Assembly (NCBI GenBank): GCA_002375495.1
Contig: DFLU01000006.1
Coordinates: 1-64,000, forward strand
Source: Flavobacteriaceae bacterium UBA3611
GTDB lineage: Bacteria > Bacteroidota > Bacteroidia > Flavobacteriales > Flavobacteriaceae
DNA: 64,000 nt
Reading direction: 5' to 3'
The translations under genes and the position numbers were made by a program. Positions 48,744 through 57,784 of this stretch are shown here, piece after piece. The notes beneath the pieces are model-generated. The model ran no database searches, was not told the DNA's origin, and was given only the letters and a program-made list of their open reading frames with translations. The stretch's first letter is position 1. Every line of letters starts with the position of its first letter.

Positions 48744-51341
48744 TCATAAGGTATCATTTTTAGTGGTGACATACCCGCTAATTTCGTTGAAGCGGGTTTT
48801 AAGGTAAGGATGTTTCAGAATAGAATCTACGTAGTTCAGGCTACTTTTACTCAAGTGCCTTGATAGCGTAGGTTCGTAGCTATTCCATGGGGAGAATAAG
48901 TTTTGTCGCTTGTTATCTGTAAGGTCTATGATTTCTAAGTTTTTTTCTTTTAAAAATTTTTTTAATTCACAATACGTATGGTCATCTACTATTTTTCCGC
49001 CCAATACGTTTTCCACATCAGTTATAGATATTTTATGGGGCATCATAAGCTGCACGTAACCAAAATTTGGATCATTGTCATCGAGGTTTGCAGATAAATC
49101 ACTCAGGTAATTAGGAATTTTGTCTAGATTCATCCCTGTTTGGAGATCGGCCATGATATTGTCGGTCTCTGTTTCGTCTATCGTAATATGTGTACTGTCT
49201 ATACGTTTTCTAAATTCTTTTAGCAACTGTTTGATGTAGATGCTTTTTCCGTTGCTGATTTCAATAAAAACTACTTTTTTGCCCTTTAAAACAGTTGTGT
49301 CTGCCTTTAGGTATTGATAGAGATCGAGACAACCTAAAAGTCCGCTGTTGTCTATGGCACCAGCATCAATGTAATGCCCGTACCCCTTGATTTTTGCAGC
49401 TGGGCTCAAAAACGGAAATCGATTGGTAGTAGAAACAGCCTGATAATAAGGGACCGTTGTTTTTTCTGAAATATCTGCCAGATTTACTGAATTTGGAAAT
49501 ATTTTCTGAAAGCGATCACTAGCAACCGACCAAAAGATTCCGCGACCGCCATGGGTTCCTGCGGTGTTCATGATAAGAGATGGATAATAGCCATTTGGAG
49601 CTCTTTGGTAGGCATTTTTCCAATAACCACGATACGAAACCCCTGAAAGAGAATCGATATAGGTGTTTTCTATGTGGTCTTGGTATTTTTTCATGGCGTG
49701 ATAGGGCCGATCTCGCAATCCGATATTTTTATACAAAGGCCATAATTTTCGGTAGGTATCGATTCCGAGGGTAAGTGACAAGTCAAGCGACGTATAGTTT
49801 TGCTTCGCCAACGTATTAATTTTCTGGTTTATTTTTGTGGTATCAACACCATCTTGCCAATACAAACCCGTATAAAGAGCCAGCCCTAGCGATCCGCCAG
49901 AAGCTCCCGAAAGAGCTACTGTTTGGTCTAACAGTTTACCGTTGGTCTTTGTTTGTAACATATTTACCACTTTTAGTGTCCAGACGTTTGCTTTGAGTCC
50001 GCCACCATGTGAAGCTATAAAAAACAAGGTACTATCGCTTTTGGAGCGTATTTTGTCGATAAATTCATTTTCCTGTATCGGATTTTCAATTTTGGCTACT
50101 GTGTCCAGTTGGTGGGTCGTCATTTCGTTGTCGAAAAATAGTCCGATAGCGCCTAGGAGAATGACTAAAATGAAGGTTCCGAAGAGTATTTTATAGGTGG
50201 TTGTGCCGAAGAGATAAAGTTTTTTTGTTACGAAGAAAAATTTATTTACGCTCGCAATGATATAGTAATAAAAGTAGAAAAACGCCAGTATAATAGGAAT
50301 TCCATTTAACAGGGCTCCGCCGTTGCTACTCGCAACCATAGACCAGATAATAATTACACTTGCTACTATAAAATTGAAGAAGTAGATGAGAAGATATTTC
50401 TCTGAGATTGCAAGAGGCATCAGCCATTTCAGAATCGGTTTGAAAAGTGATTTCTTACTGCTGCGTTCAAAAACACTGCAAATACGAGGTAATTTTGATC
50501 GCAGTAACCTAAAGAATACATAGTTAAACATAAAGGCATAACTAGTAAATAGCATGAGTAGCAGCTTCAGCAAGCTGAATTCCTTAATTATAAGTGTGAT
50601 GCTGAGCAATACAACACAACATGTGGCGGCAATGGTATAATAAACTCCTAGACGTTTTAAAAGCGCATCCAATTTATCTTCGAATTCTTCTTTGCGCTTC
50701 AAGGTGTTTTCTTGTATCGCTAATCGGGTGTTGCGCTCGTATTTGGTAATTGTTTGTTTTAAGTAGATATAGATGATAAAAGGAACAAATAACAACGGAT
50801 ACACCGTTAGATTCCACGGCAGTGAAGAGAAGTTGTCTTCGAAAATAAGGTTGGGCATAAAACTCTGTAAGATGAAATGTATCCAAACCATATGTATCAG
50901 AATGCCAATAAAATATCTGAAATAGTGGGCTAAATTATCAGGCACATAAGTAGAAGCTGGGTTTTTGGTGAACACATATACTGTGAAATTATGTAACGGA
51001 CCAAACAATTTGGGCAATGGCTTTTTTGGTGCCCATTTGGTATAGTCGCCACTGTTGTTTAAATCTGCAGCGTAATAATTGTAGATGGGGTAGTGCGAGA
51101 GCACCAGTGCCAAGGCGTTGATAAAAAAGAATGAAAACAGCAGTGCAACCCAATCGTTTTCAACCAAGTCTACCATCATGGTAAATGCCTGGGCCATTTT
51201 GGTAAGCAATAATAAAATGATGATAACAACCAAAAGGCTGAGAAAAGAGGATTTAAAAAAGTTTTTTGAGGACCTAATAAAATGATTCAATAAGGCAACG
51301 GCCCTTTCGAACAACGGCTTGCGTTTTTTGGTTGGAGACAT
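48744..51341 (-). CDS. Membrane-embedded patatin-like phospholipase
   Basis: An 865-residue protein. The N-terminal part up to about residue 420 has eight or more helices; the C-terminal part is a patatin domain. The oxyanion motif is SHGGGLKANVW (about 446), the nucleophile elbow is SGASGGSLG (about Ser 481) and the catalytic Asp is in DAGAIDNSG (about 659). This combination suggests a lipase working on the membrane or its lipids. The gene stands alone between pxpC and the long AT-rich gap. No adaptor or toxin-like partner is visible. Confidence 0.87.
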   Translation of the reverse strand: MSPTKKRKPLFERAVALLNHFIRSSKNFFKSSFLSLLVVIIILLLLTKMAQAFTMMVDLVENDWVALLFSFFFINALALVLSHYPIYNYYAADLNNSGDYTKWAPKKPLPKLFGPLHNFTVYVFTKNPASTYVPDNLAHYFRYFIGILIHMVWIHFILQSFMPNLIFEDNFSSLPWNLTVYPLLFVPFIIYIYLKQTITKYERNTRLAIQENTLKRKEEFEDKLDALLKRLGVYYTIAATCCVVLLSITLIIKEFSLLKLLLMLFTSYAFMFNYVFFRLLRSKLPRICSVFERSSKKSLFKPILKWLMPLAISEKYLLIYFFNFIVASVIIIWSMVASSNGGALLNGIPIILAFFYFYYYIIASVNKFFFVTKKLYLFGTTTYKILFGTFILVILLGAIGLFFDNEMTTHQLDTVAKIENPIQENEFIDKIRSKSDSTLFFIASHGGGLKANVWTLKVVNMLQTKTNGKLLDQTVALSGASGGSLGLALYTGLYWQDGVDTTKINQKINTLAKQNYTSLDLSLTLGIDTYRKLWPLYKNIGLRDRPYHAMKKYQDHIENTYIDSLSGVSYRGYWKNAYQRAPNGYYPSLIMNTAGTHGGRGIFWSVASDRFQKIFPNSVNLADISEKTTVPYYQAVSTTNRFPFLSPAAKIKGYGHYIDAGAIDNSGLLGCLDLYQYLKADTTVLKGKKVVFIEISNGKSIYIKQLLKEFRKRIDSTHITIDETETDNIMADLQTGMNLDKIPNYLSDLSANLDDNDPNFGYVQLMMPHKISITDVENVLGGKIVDDHTYCELKKFLKEKNLEIIDLTDNKRQNLFSPWNSYEPTLSRHLSKSSLNYVDSILKHPYLKTRFNEISGYVTTKNDTL

Positions 51342-52237
51342 AACTAGTTGCTTAGCGTACTAAGATATTGTTTATTAGCACATTGCACAATAGGTGTTTC
51401 CCGCAATAAAATCAGGGTTTTTCCTGTTGCTAGTTGAAAAGGCTATCGCCTTTTACATCGATATCTTCTTATTATATTTTTTCTGAGCTACAAAACAAGG
51501 CCTAATGCAACTTAAAAACCTATTGGGAACATAATAATCGGGATCGTTTTTTTCAGAATATAGCAAGTCAATTAGAGTTTTAATTTACGTATTTTTTCTA
51601 CAGAAATATCTTAGGTAATTATTCTTATATTGTACGCATTGCGAATAGGGAAGTGAAGGGAAGAAAATTATTTTATTCACCTTCAGAAAGGCATCAACTA
51701 TTATTTTAATGACATCTTTATTAGTTTTAGACAAAACTAAAAAATATACGTAAAATACAAAATATCAAGGTTATATAGTGGTTTATGTAAATAAAAGATT
51801 AAGGTATACTGATTTTTGTTTTTTTTTGAAAAGTGTATTTTCTTTTCATGTCAGACATTTTTTTTTTTGATCAGTAAGCGTCTAATTTTGTTGTCTTGAC
51901 TATCTTTTAAATGGGGTGGCATTTCAGTTATGATTCATCCAAATGTAAACCCTTTCGATCTTTAAAATTTCTATTGGACGTGACGTAGAATCGTATCATC
52001 TTTGATTTAAAAAATATCTGAAATTTCTAGTAGACAGAATTAAAATCTTTACGATTTAACGTAGTTTCAATGTGTGTGGAAAAGTAATTCTTAGATTAAT
52101 TTATACAAGGGAAGTATTGAGTAAGTGATTTCTGCATTTCGATAAAAAAGGGATTTTTCCTGTTTTTTAAATATTTGTTTTTTCAGAAGTGCCTTTTTCC
52201 CTAATTTGATTGCTTATGAATCTTTAAATAACGAACA
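51342..52237. other. 896-bp AT-rich gap with no gene
   Basis: No convincing reading frame on either strand. The stretch is strongly AT-rich with many T-runs and one hairpin (AAAAGGC/GCCTTTT at about 51438-51455). It lies upstream of both the patatin gene and the signalling operon, so it may hold long leader or regulatory elements. A TTTG at about 52206 followed by ATCTTTAAAT is a weak promoter candidate for the operon at 52238. Confidence 0.5.
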
Positions 52238-52594
52238 ATGCCAAAACCAACAAAATGTATTTCGGTAACCGAAGCTAAAGAACTGTGTAACAATTGGATG
52301 AGCTCTCGAGGAGCGTCGCTTACCAGTAGCCGTGGATCGCAAGATACCAGCGATTTTACCTTTAGTTTGTCAGAGATGGAAGAGTTTTTAGCCTATGTAC
52401 GGGAAGAATCTACCAAACAGGGCGTGTCTGATCCTGGAATTCGAATCTATTTTGCGGCGTACAACAATTCAAAATCAGACAAGGCTACTGTGATTTTAGC
52501 ACCCACCAAAGGTGTAGACCAAAATTCAGATATTAACTACGATGTAGATCCGATGAACAGGAGTACACAAGGCTGGCCTCCTAATATCTATTAG
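52238..52594 (+). CDS. Small acidic protein of unknown function
   Basis: A 118-residue soluble protein without a signal peptide: MPKPTKCISVTEAKELC, a Ser-rich section (SSRGASLTSSRGSQD), a helical part EMEEFLAYVREESTKQG, then IRIYFAAYNN and TVILAPTKG strands. The C-terminal part is acidic and rich in Asp and Asn. I recognise no family. It is the first gene of a compact operon: the next gene starts 2 bp after its stop, and a kinase and a regulator follow. A role as ligand-binding or inhibitor component is inferred only from position. Confidence 0.7.
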   Translation: MPKPTKCISVTEAKELCNNWMSSRGASLTSSRGSQDTSDFTFSLSEMEEFLAYVREESTKQGVSDPGIRIYFAAYNNSKSDKATVILAPTKGVDQNSDINYDVDPMNRSTQGWPPNIY

Positions 52595-52596
52595 TA

Positions 52597-53316
52597 TTGG
52601 ATATTGGTGACTTTATATTAAAAAATATTCCTGTAATTCTGCTAGAATTAATAGCAGCGATTGCAGGAGTATTCTATGTCAGAAAAGTAAAACCTGATAA
52701 AGGGAAGTTCTTTTTTGTGATTTTTTTGTGGTTCACACTAGTGGTCGATATGATGGGTAGTTATTCTGGAATCGCTTACTTCACTGAATATAAAGTGTTC
52801 GGTTTTGTGAAAGGAACAGTTTTTAGTAATAATTATTGGTTGTTCAATATATATATTCTCGTGAGCAACCTCTTTTTCATATGTTTTTTCAGAAATGAGA
52901 TATCTAATAACAACTATTCAAAATTGTTACTTTTTTTATCAATTGTTATGGCTATCACAGTAACTATAGACTTCTTTATGGGCAATTATTTCCATACTAT
53001 TTCAAGAGTTTCAACAATTTTCGGGAGTCTTTTGATGCTTCTTGCCATTTTATTATTCTATATGGATCTTCTTGCTTCGGAAAAGTTATTATCACTAAAA
53101 TACAATCTGCCCTTTTATATTTCCGTAGTATTACTCATTCATACCCTGTGTACAACACCGCTCGATTTTCTATCTAATTACTTTAAGACCTCTACCGGAA
53201 ACGACCTATTTGTATCATTTCGAGTGTCTACCTTTTTCTTTTTGAATATCTTGCTATATCTAACCTATACTATTGCTTTTATACAATGCTCGAGAAAGAA
53301 GCACTTATCTTATTAG
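52597..53316 (+). CDS. Seven-helix membrane protein of a signalling operon
   Basis: A 239-residue polytopic protein with about seven predicted helices (from 8-28 through 205-228) and short loops, ending basic (CSRKKHLSY). It starts with TTG, 2 bp after the small protein. It overlaps the histidine kinase gene by 31 bp. The layout and overlap suggest that it is the sensor or signal-receiving partner of the kinase. I do not recognise the family; it is not obviously a 7TMR-DISM or 5TM-5TMR_LYT protein because no typical motif is present. Confidence 0.75.
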   Translation: MDIGDFILKNIPVILLELIAAIAGVFYVRKVKPDKGKFFFVIFLWFTLVVDMMGSYSGIAYFTEYKVFGFVKGTVFSNNYWLFNIYILVSNLFFICFFRNEISNNNYSKLLLFLSIVMAITVTIDFFMGNYFHTISRVSTIFGSLLMLLAILLFYMDLLASEKLLSLKYNLPFYISVVLLIHTLCTTPLDFLSNYFKTSTGNDLFVSFRVSTFFFLNILLYLTYTIAFIQCSRKKHLSY

Positions 53317-54080
53317 GATACCTTATCGCCATAGTGCTGTTTGTATGTGCGTTTACCATCGTTTTTGTCATGTTTTTTCTGAAACGTAAAAATTTGTTGG
53401 TATTGCAAAAATTAGAAGCAAAACAGCGATTTGAAAAGGAATTGGCCAAAACTGAAATCGAAATCAAAGAAAATACGCTTAAAAATATTGGATGGGAACT
53501 ACACGATAACATAGGCCAGTTGTTATCTGTGGCCAACATCCATCTCAATATCCTTCAGCAAAACATACCAAAAGAACAGACATCACAGCTAAATGAGACC
53601 AAAGACGTAGTAAAACAAGCCATACAAGAAGTACGCTCGCTCTCTAAAACGCTAAATAATGATGTGGTATTAAAAAACGGACTCCCAGCATCGATACAAA
53701 CCGAGTTAGACCGATTTAACCGACTTGATTTTCTGACCGCCGATTTTAAAAGTGAAGGCAGCCCTAAACCGCTACAGAGTTCGCACGAAATTATTATCTT
53801 TAGAATTGTTCAGGAGTTTTTGTCGAACGTAATCAAGCATTCAAAAGCTGGTAATTTGAAAGTGGTTTTAAATTATACCCAATACCAGCTACATATTAAA
53901 ATAGCCGACGATGGCGTAGGTTTTTGTACCAAAACCACACCTACAAATGCTGGGATGGAAACTATGAAAAGTAGAGCCGCCCTTATCGTAGCGACGTATG
54001 AGCTCGTTTCTGAAGTAGGCGTTGGCACCTCCCTAGAACTAACTTATCCAATACATACCCATGCAAGAAACACCTTGTAA
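53286..54080 (+). CDS. HPK7-type sensor histidine kinase
   Basis: A 264-residue kinase with one N-terminal helix (about 6-31), a short coiled coil, a HisKA_3 domain with the phospho-acceptor His 73 in WELHDNIGQ, and a HATPase domain (FRIVQEFLSNVIKHSKA, IADDGVGF, GMETMKSRA). This is the NarX/LiaS/DesK-type kinase family. It overlaps the membrane protein upstream by 31 bp and the response regulator downstream by 20 bp. It has no ligand-binding domain of its own, so sensing probably relies on the upstream partner. Confidence 0.92.
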   Translation: MLEKEALILLGYLIAIVLFVCAFTIVFVMFFLKRKNLLVLQKLEAKQRFEKELAKTEIEIKENTLKNIGWELHDNIGQLLSVANIHLNILQQNIPKEQTSQLNETKDVVKQAIQEVRSLSKTLNNDVVLKNGLPASIQTELDRFNRLDFLTADFKSEGSPKPLQSSHEIIIFRIVQEFLSNVIKHSKAGNLKVVLNYTQYQLHIKIADDGVGFCTKTTPTNAGMETMKSRAALIVATYELVSEVGVGTSLELTYPIHTHARNTL

Positions 54081-54711
54081 AATAGCCATTGTAGATGACC
54101 ATACCTTGCTAGCAACCTCGTTGCAGCAGCTAATCCGTTCCCTCGGAAATTTTGAGGTATTGCACCTTTCTAAAAATGGAAAGGAGTTTATTCAAAATCT
54201 CAATAATACATCCGACAAACCCGATTTGGTGCTCCTCGATATCAATATGCCCGTTATGGACGGCTTTGAGACCGCTAAGTGGCTCAAAGAAAACCACCCT
54301 GAAATTAATGTGCTCGCACTTTCTATGGAAGACGACGAAGTTACCATCATTAAGATGATCCACAACGGCGCAAAGGGTTATTTGCTGAAAGATACCCCTC
54401 CTGAAACCCTAAAATTAGCCATCGATGAAATTATGAGCCAAGGGTTTTATCATTCAGATTTAGTGGCGAACACGCTCATACATGCATTCAACAAAAAACA
54501 AGAGGTAGAAGACCTGGGTCTAAAAGACACCGAAATGCAATTTGTGAAGCTGGCTGCCACCGATAAAACCTATAAAGAAATTGCCGATATCATGAATCTG
54601 AGTCCGAAAACTATCGACGGCTATCGCCAAGATGTGTTTAGACGTTATCAGATAAAGAATCGGGTCGGACTCGTACTGTTTGCCATTAAAAATGGTTTGG
54701 TAGAAGTGTAG
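54061..54711 (+). CDS. NarL-type response regulator
   Basis: A 216-residue two-domain regulator: receiver with Asp 12-13, phospho-acceptor D60 in LVLLDINMPVMDG, and Lys in LLKDTPPE; then a LuxR-type helix-turn-helix (about 145-210) with TYKEIADIMNLSPKTIDGYR. It binds promoters of unknown target genes. It overlaps the kinase gene by 20 bp, so phosphorelay from His 73 to D60 is expected. Last gene of the operon. Confidence 0.94.
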   Translation: MQETPCKIAIVDDHTLLATSLQQLIRSLGNFEVLHLSKNGKEFIQNLNNTSDKPDLVLLDINMPVMDGFETAKWLKENHPEINVLALSMEDDEVTIIKMIHNGAKGYLLKDTPPETLKLAIDEIMSQGFYHSDLVANTLIHAFNKKQEVEDLGLKDTEMQFVKLAATDKTYKEIADIMNLSPKTIDGYRQDVFRRYQIKNRVGLVLFAIKNGLVEV

Positions 54712-54728
54712 TCAATTAATTTTAATTT

Positions 54729-55439
54729 TTAACCTTCACACGCCGCCCAAATCACATCGTCTGGGGTAGGGGCTAAAATCATTAAATCTTCTTTCTGTAC
54801 CGGATGGGTAATTACCAGCTTGCGAGCGTGCAAGTGAATGCTCCCATCTTTGTTGCTACGGTCAAAGCCATATTTCAGATCTCCTTTTATCGGACTCCCG
54901 ATAGCTGCCAATTGCGCTCGAATTTGGTGATGTCTGCCCGTTTCTAAGGCGATTTCCAACAAGTAATAGTTGTTTAATTCTTTGGTAACCTGATAGGTGA
55001 GTACCGCTCGTTTGCTTCCCGGCACTTCCTTGGCATGGGCATACGATTTGTTTTGCTTCGGATTTCTTTTTAGATAGTGGACAAGGGTTTCGCTAGCCTG
55101 CGGTGGCGGATTTTTTACAACAGCCCAATAGGTTTTTTCGGTATTCCGTTCTGCAAATTGTTTGTTTAATCGCCCCAAAGCTTTCGACGTTCGTGCAAAA
55201 ACTACCACGCCACTCGTGGGGCGGTCTATGCGGTGTACTACGCCCAAATACACAGCACCAGGTTTGTTGTATTCTTTTGCGATGTATTGTTTTACCACTT
55301 CAGCTAGCGGCGTATCACCAGTTTTGTCGCCCTGCACAATATCGCCTGCCCTTTTGTTCACCACAATGAGGTGATTGTCTTCGTAAAGTACTTGTAAATT
55401 TTGGAGGTTGCTATGTGTGCGTTCTCTTGGTGTGGCCAT
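54729..55439 (-). CDS. RluA-family pseudouridine synthase
   Basis: A 236-residue enzyme converting uridine to pseudouridine in rRNA or tRNA. Motifs: VLYEDNHLIVVNK, VVHRIDRPTSG with catalytic Asp 72, LETGRHHQIRAQLA and GDLKYG. No S4 domain, so it is the short form. Stops 17 bp from the response regulator's stop, convergent. The target position is unknown. Confidence 0.93.
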   Translation of the reverse strand: MATPRERTHSNLQNLQVLYEDNHLIVVNKRAGDIVQGDKTGDTPLAEVVKQYIAKEYNKPGAVYLGVVHRIDRPTSGVVVFARTSKALGRLNKQFAERNTEKTYWAVVKNPPPQASETLVHYLKRNPKQNKSYAHAKEVPGSKRAVLTYQVTKELNNYYLLEIALETGRHHQIRAQLAAIGSPIKGDLKYGFDRSNKDGSIHLHARKLVITHPVQKEDLMILAPTPDDVIWAACEG

Positions 55440-55514
55440 TGTGGAAGTAATACATTCTACGGGTTAAAAATACTTTAATTTTAGTACTTTTAAGGTACAC
55501 TAACCATTTCAATT

Positions 55515-57248
55515 ATGAAAAAATACTTCGCCTTAAGTCTTGTTCTTTTTTTGTGTTATGCTTGTGCTGAAAAGCCTACGGAAACATCAGATATTGCCAT
55601 TTCAGTAAAAATTTCTGATAGTTTAGATGTTTCCAACGTAGACGGAAGATTGCTCTTGATGCTTTCCACAAATGAAGAAGCAGAACCTCGTTTCCAAATT
55701 AACGACGGCTTAAACACCCAACTGATTTTCGGAAAAAATGTAGAAGGCTTCAATCCTGGCGATGTAGTGACCTTTACGGAAGAGGATTTTGGGTTTCCGT
55801 TTGAAAGTATGTCTGAAATTCCAGATGGAACCTATCAAGTACAAGCGTTGTTACATGTGTATGAAACGTTCAACCTTGCTATTGGGCATACGGTGAAACT
55901 CCCGATGGATAATGGCGAAGGACAACAATGGAATAAGTCGCCTGGTAATTTATTGAATACTCCAGTTGCTTATTCGGTTGAAAAAGATAACGGAATCGAT
56001 TTTGAAGTGGTTCTCAATCAAAAAATTCCGCCGATTGAAGAACCCGAAGACACCGAATTCATTAAGCACATCAAAATGAAATCGGAAAAGCTATCCGAAT
56101 TTTACGGTCGCGATATGTACTTGGGAGCCCATGTGCTGCTGCCAAAAGACTTCGATAAGCATCCAGAGGCCAAATATCCGCTAATGGTGTTCCATGGGCA
56201 TTTTCCAGACGATTTCGGCGGTTTTCGAACCACACCACCAGATCCAAACCTAGAACCAGAATATTCAGAACGCTTTCAACAGGCAGGCTACAACAAGATT
56301 GTGCAACAGGAGGCATACGATTTCTACCAGCGGTGGATTTCCCCCGACTTTCCGCGTATGCTCATTATTGAAATACAACACCCAACACCGTATTACGACG
56401 ACAGCTACGCTGTAAATAGTGCTGCCCAGGGCCCGTATGGAGATGCAATTACACATGAGTTAATTCCGTATATCGAAGCACAATTTCGTGGCATAGGCGA
56501 AGGCTGGTCACGATTTCTGTATGGCGGTTCTACGGGTGGTTGGGAAGCGCTAGCTGTTCAGGTAAAATACCCGAACGAGTACAACGGTTGTTTTGCGGCC
56601 TGCCCAGATCCTATCGATTTTAGAGCCTATTGTCTTACCAATATTTACGAAGATGACAATGCATACTACTACGATTCAGAATTTCAACCTTTAGAAGTAC
56701 CAGGACGTAGAGATTATCTCGGCCAGATCTCTACCACCTTAAAACGTTCTAACCATCTCGAACTAGTACTCGGTGACAAATCACGGTCGGGACAACAATG
56801 GGACATTTGGGAAGCTACGTACTCACCTTTGGGAGACGATGGCTATCCGCAACGAATATGGGATAAATATACAGGCGATATCAACAAAGAAGTTGCCGAA
56901 TACTGGAAAGAAAATTACGACCTCCGATATATTTTGGAACGCGATTGGGCGAAGCTAGGAGATGATTTAAAAGGAAAAATCCATATTTATTGTGGCGATA
57001 TGGACAATTACTACCTGAACAACGCAGTGTATCTCATGGAAGACTTTTTAGAGAACACTACAGACCCTTACTACGATGGAGAAGTAGCGTATGGAGACAG
57101 AGCAGAACATTGCTGGAATGGCGACCCAAATCTACCCAATAGCATCTCTAGACTGCGCTATAACTCGATGTACCTGCCAAAAATCATGAAACGTATCGAA
57201 GAAAGTGCCCCAAAAGGAGCAGATCTTACGAGTTGGCGTTATAAGTAG
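55515..57248 (+). CDS. Esterase-like alpha/beta hydrolase lipoprotein
   Basis: A 577-residue protein with lipoprotein signal FALSLVLFLCYACAEK (Cys 16). About 25-185 looks like a beta-rich accessory domain, followed by an alpha/beta hydrolase of the putative-esterase (enterochelin-esterase-like) type with nucleophile Ser 339 in GGSTGGWEAL, LMVFHGHFP earlier, and a late His in DRAEHCWNGD. It likely acts on esters at the cell surface. The -7-like sequence TACTTTTA lies about 25 bp upstream of the ATG. Confidence 0.85.
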   Translation: MKKYFALSLVLFLCYACAEKPTETSDIAISVKISDSLDVSNVDGRLLLMLSTNEEAEPRFQINDGLNTQLIFGKNVEGFNPGDVVTFTEEDFGFPFESMSEIPDGTYQVQALLHVYETFNLAIGHTVKLPMDNGEGQQWNKSPGNLLNTPVAYSVEKDNGIDFEVVLNQKIPPIEEPEDTEFIKHIKMKSEKLSEFYGRDMYLGAHVLLPKDFDKHPEAKYPLMVFHGHFPDDFGGFRTTPPDPNLEPEYSERFQQAGYNKIVQQEAYDFYQRWISPDFPRMLIIEIQHPTPYYDDSYAVNSAAQGPYGDAITHELIPYIEAQFRGIGEGWSRFLYGGSTGGWEALAVQVKYPNEYNGCFAACPDPIDFRAYCLTNIYEDDNAYYYDSEFQPLEVPGRRDYLGQISTTLKRSNHLELVLGDKSRSGQQWDIWEATYSPLGDDGYPQRIWDKYTGDINKEVAEYWKENYDLRYILERDWAKLGDDLKGKIHIYCGDMDNYYLNNAVYLMEDFLENTTDPYYDGEVAYGDRAEHCWNGDPNLPNSISRLRYNSMYLPKIMKRIEESAPKGADLTSWRYK

Positions 57249-57265
57249 TAGAATAGTTGAAGCAG

Positions 57266-57754
57266 TTAATTATCGTCACCAAAAATTAAGATGGTGCTTC
57301 TTCGGGTGGGCCTAAAACCGTAAGGTGTGTAGTTTCTGTTTCGATAATAGGAACCATACGGATTGAAAATAGGGGAGTAGTACTGCTGGTCGCGATATAC
57401 TTCGTTGCGAACTTTAGTCTTTCCGTCGCTTTGGTAGCCATAAATTTGCGGACGACCAAAACTTTCTTGCAAACGCTCTACCGAAACCCGAGAATACGAC
57501 GATTGCTCGTTCGCGGTAGCGGCCATGTCTACTGGTTGCCAAAAGTTTTGCGTAGTGACTTGCTGGTTTGTAAAATCTGAAAAACGAGATTTTTTATAAA
57601 TAGTAGTTGCCACTTTTTTCTGAAAAGCAGAAAGTTCTGGTGTGGGTAATTCTGTTTGTAAAGTCGCCGTTAGCGTAAAATAACGACTCTCAAAATCATT
57701 TTGTCCAAACGCATAGCATGAACCAAGCAGTAGAAATGTAAGGAGAAACTTCAT
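57266..57754 (-). CDS. Small exported protein of unknown function
   Basis: A 162-residue protein with a signal peptide MKFLLTFLLLGSCYAFGQ. The body is beta-rich and Arg/Tyr-rich at its C-terminus (YGSYYRNRNYTPYGFRPTRRS). No conserved domain identified. It lies 30 bp downstream of the C1 peptidase on the same strand, so it may be its substrate, inhibitor or partner. I use 57754 because the signal peptide begins there; the frame extends to 57784. Confidence 0.72.
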   Translation of the reverse strand: MKFLLTFLLLGSCYAFGQNDFESRYFTLTATLQTELPTPELSAFQKKVATTIYKKSRFSDFTNQQVTTQNFWQPVDMAATANEQSSYSRVSVERLQESFGRPQIYGYQSDGKTKVRNEVYRDQQYYSPIFNPYGSYYRNRNYTPYGFRPTRRSTILIFGDDN

Positions 57755-57784
57755 CTGATTCAATTTATGCAAAAACCACACCAA

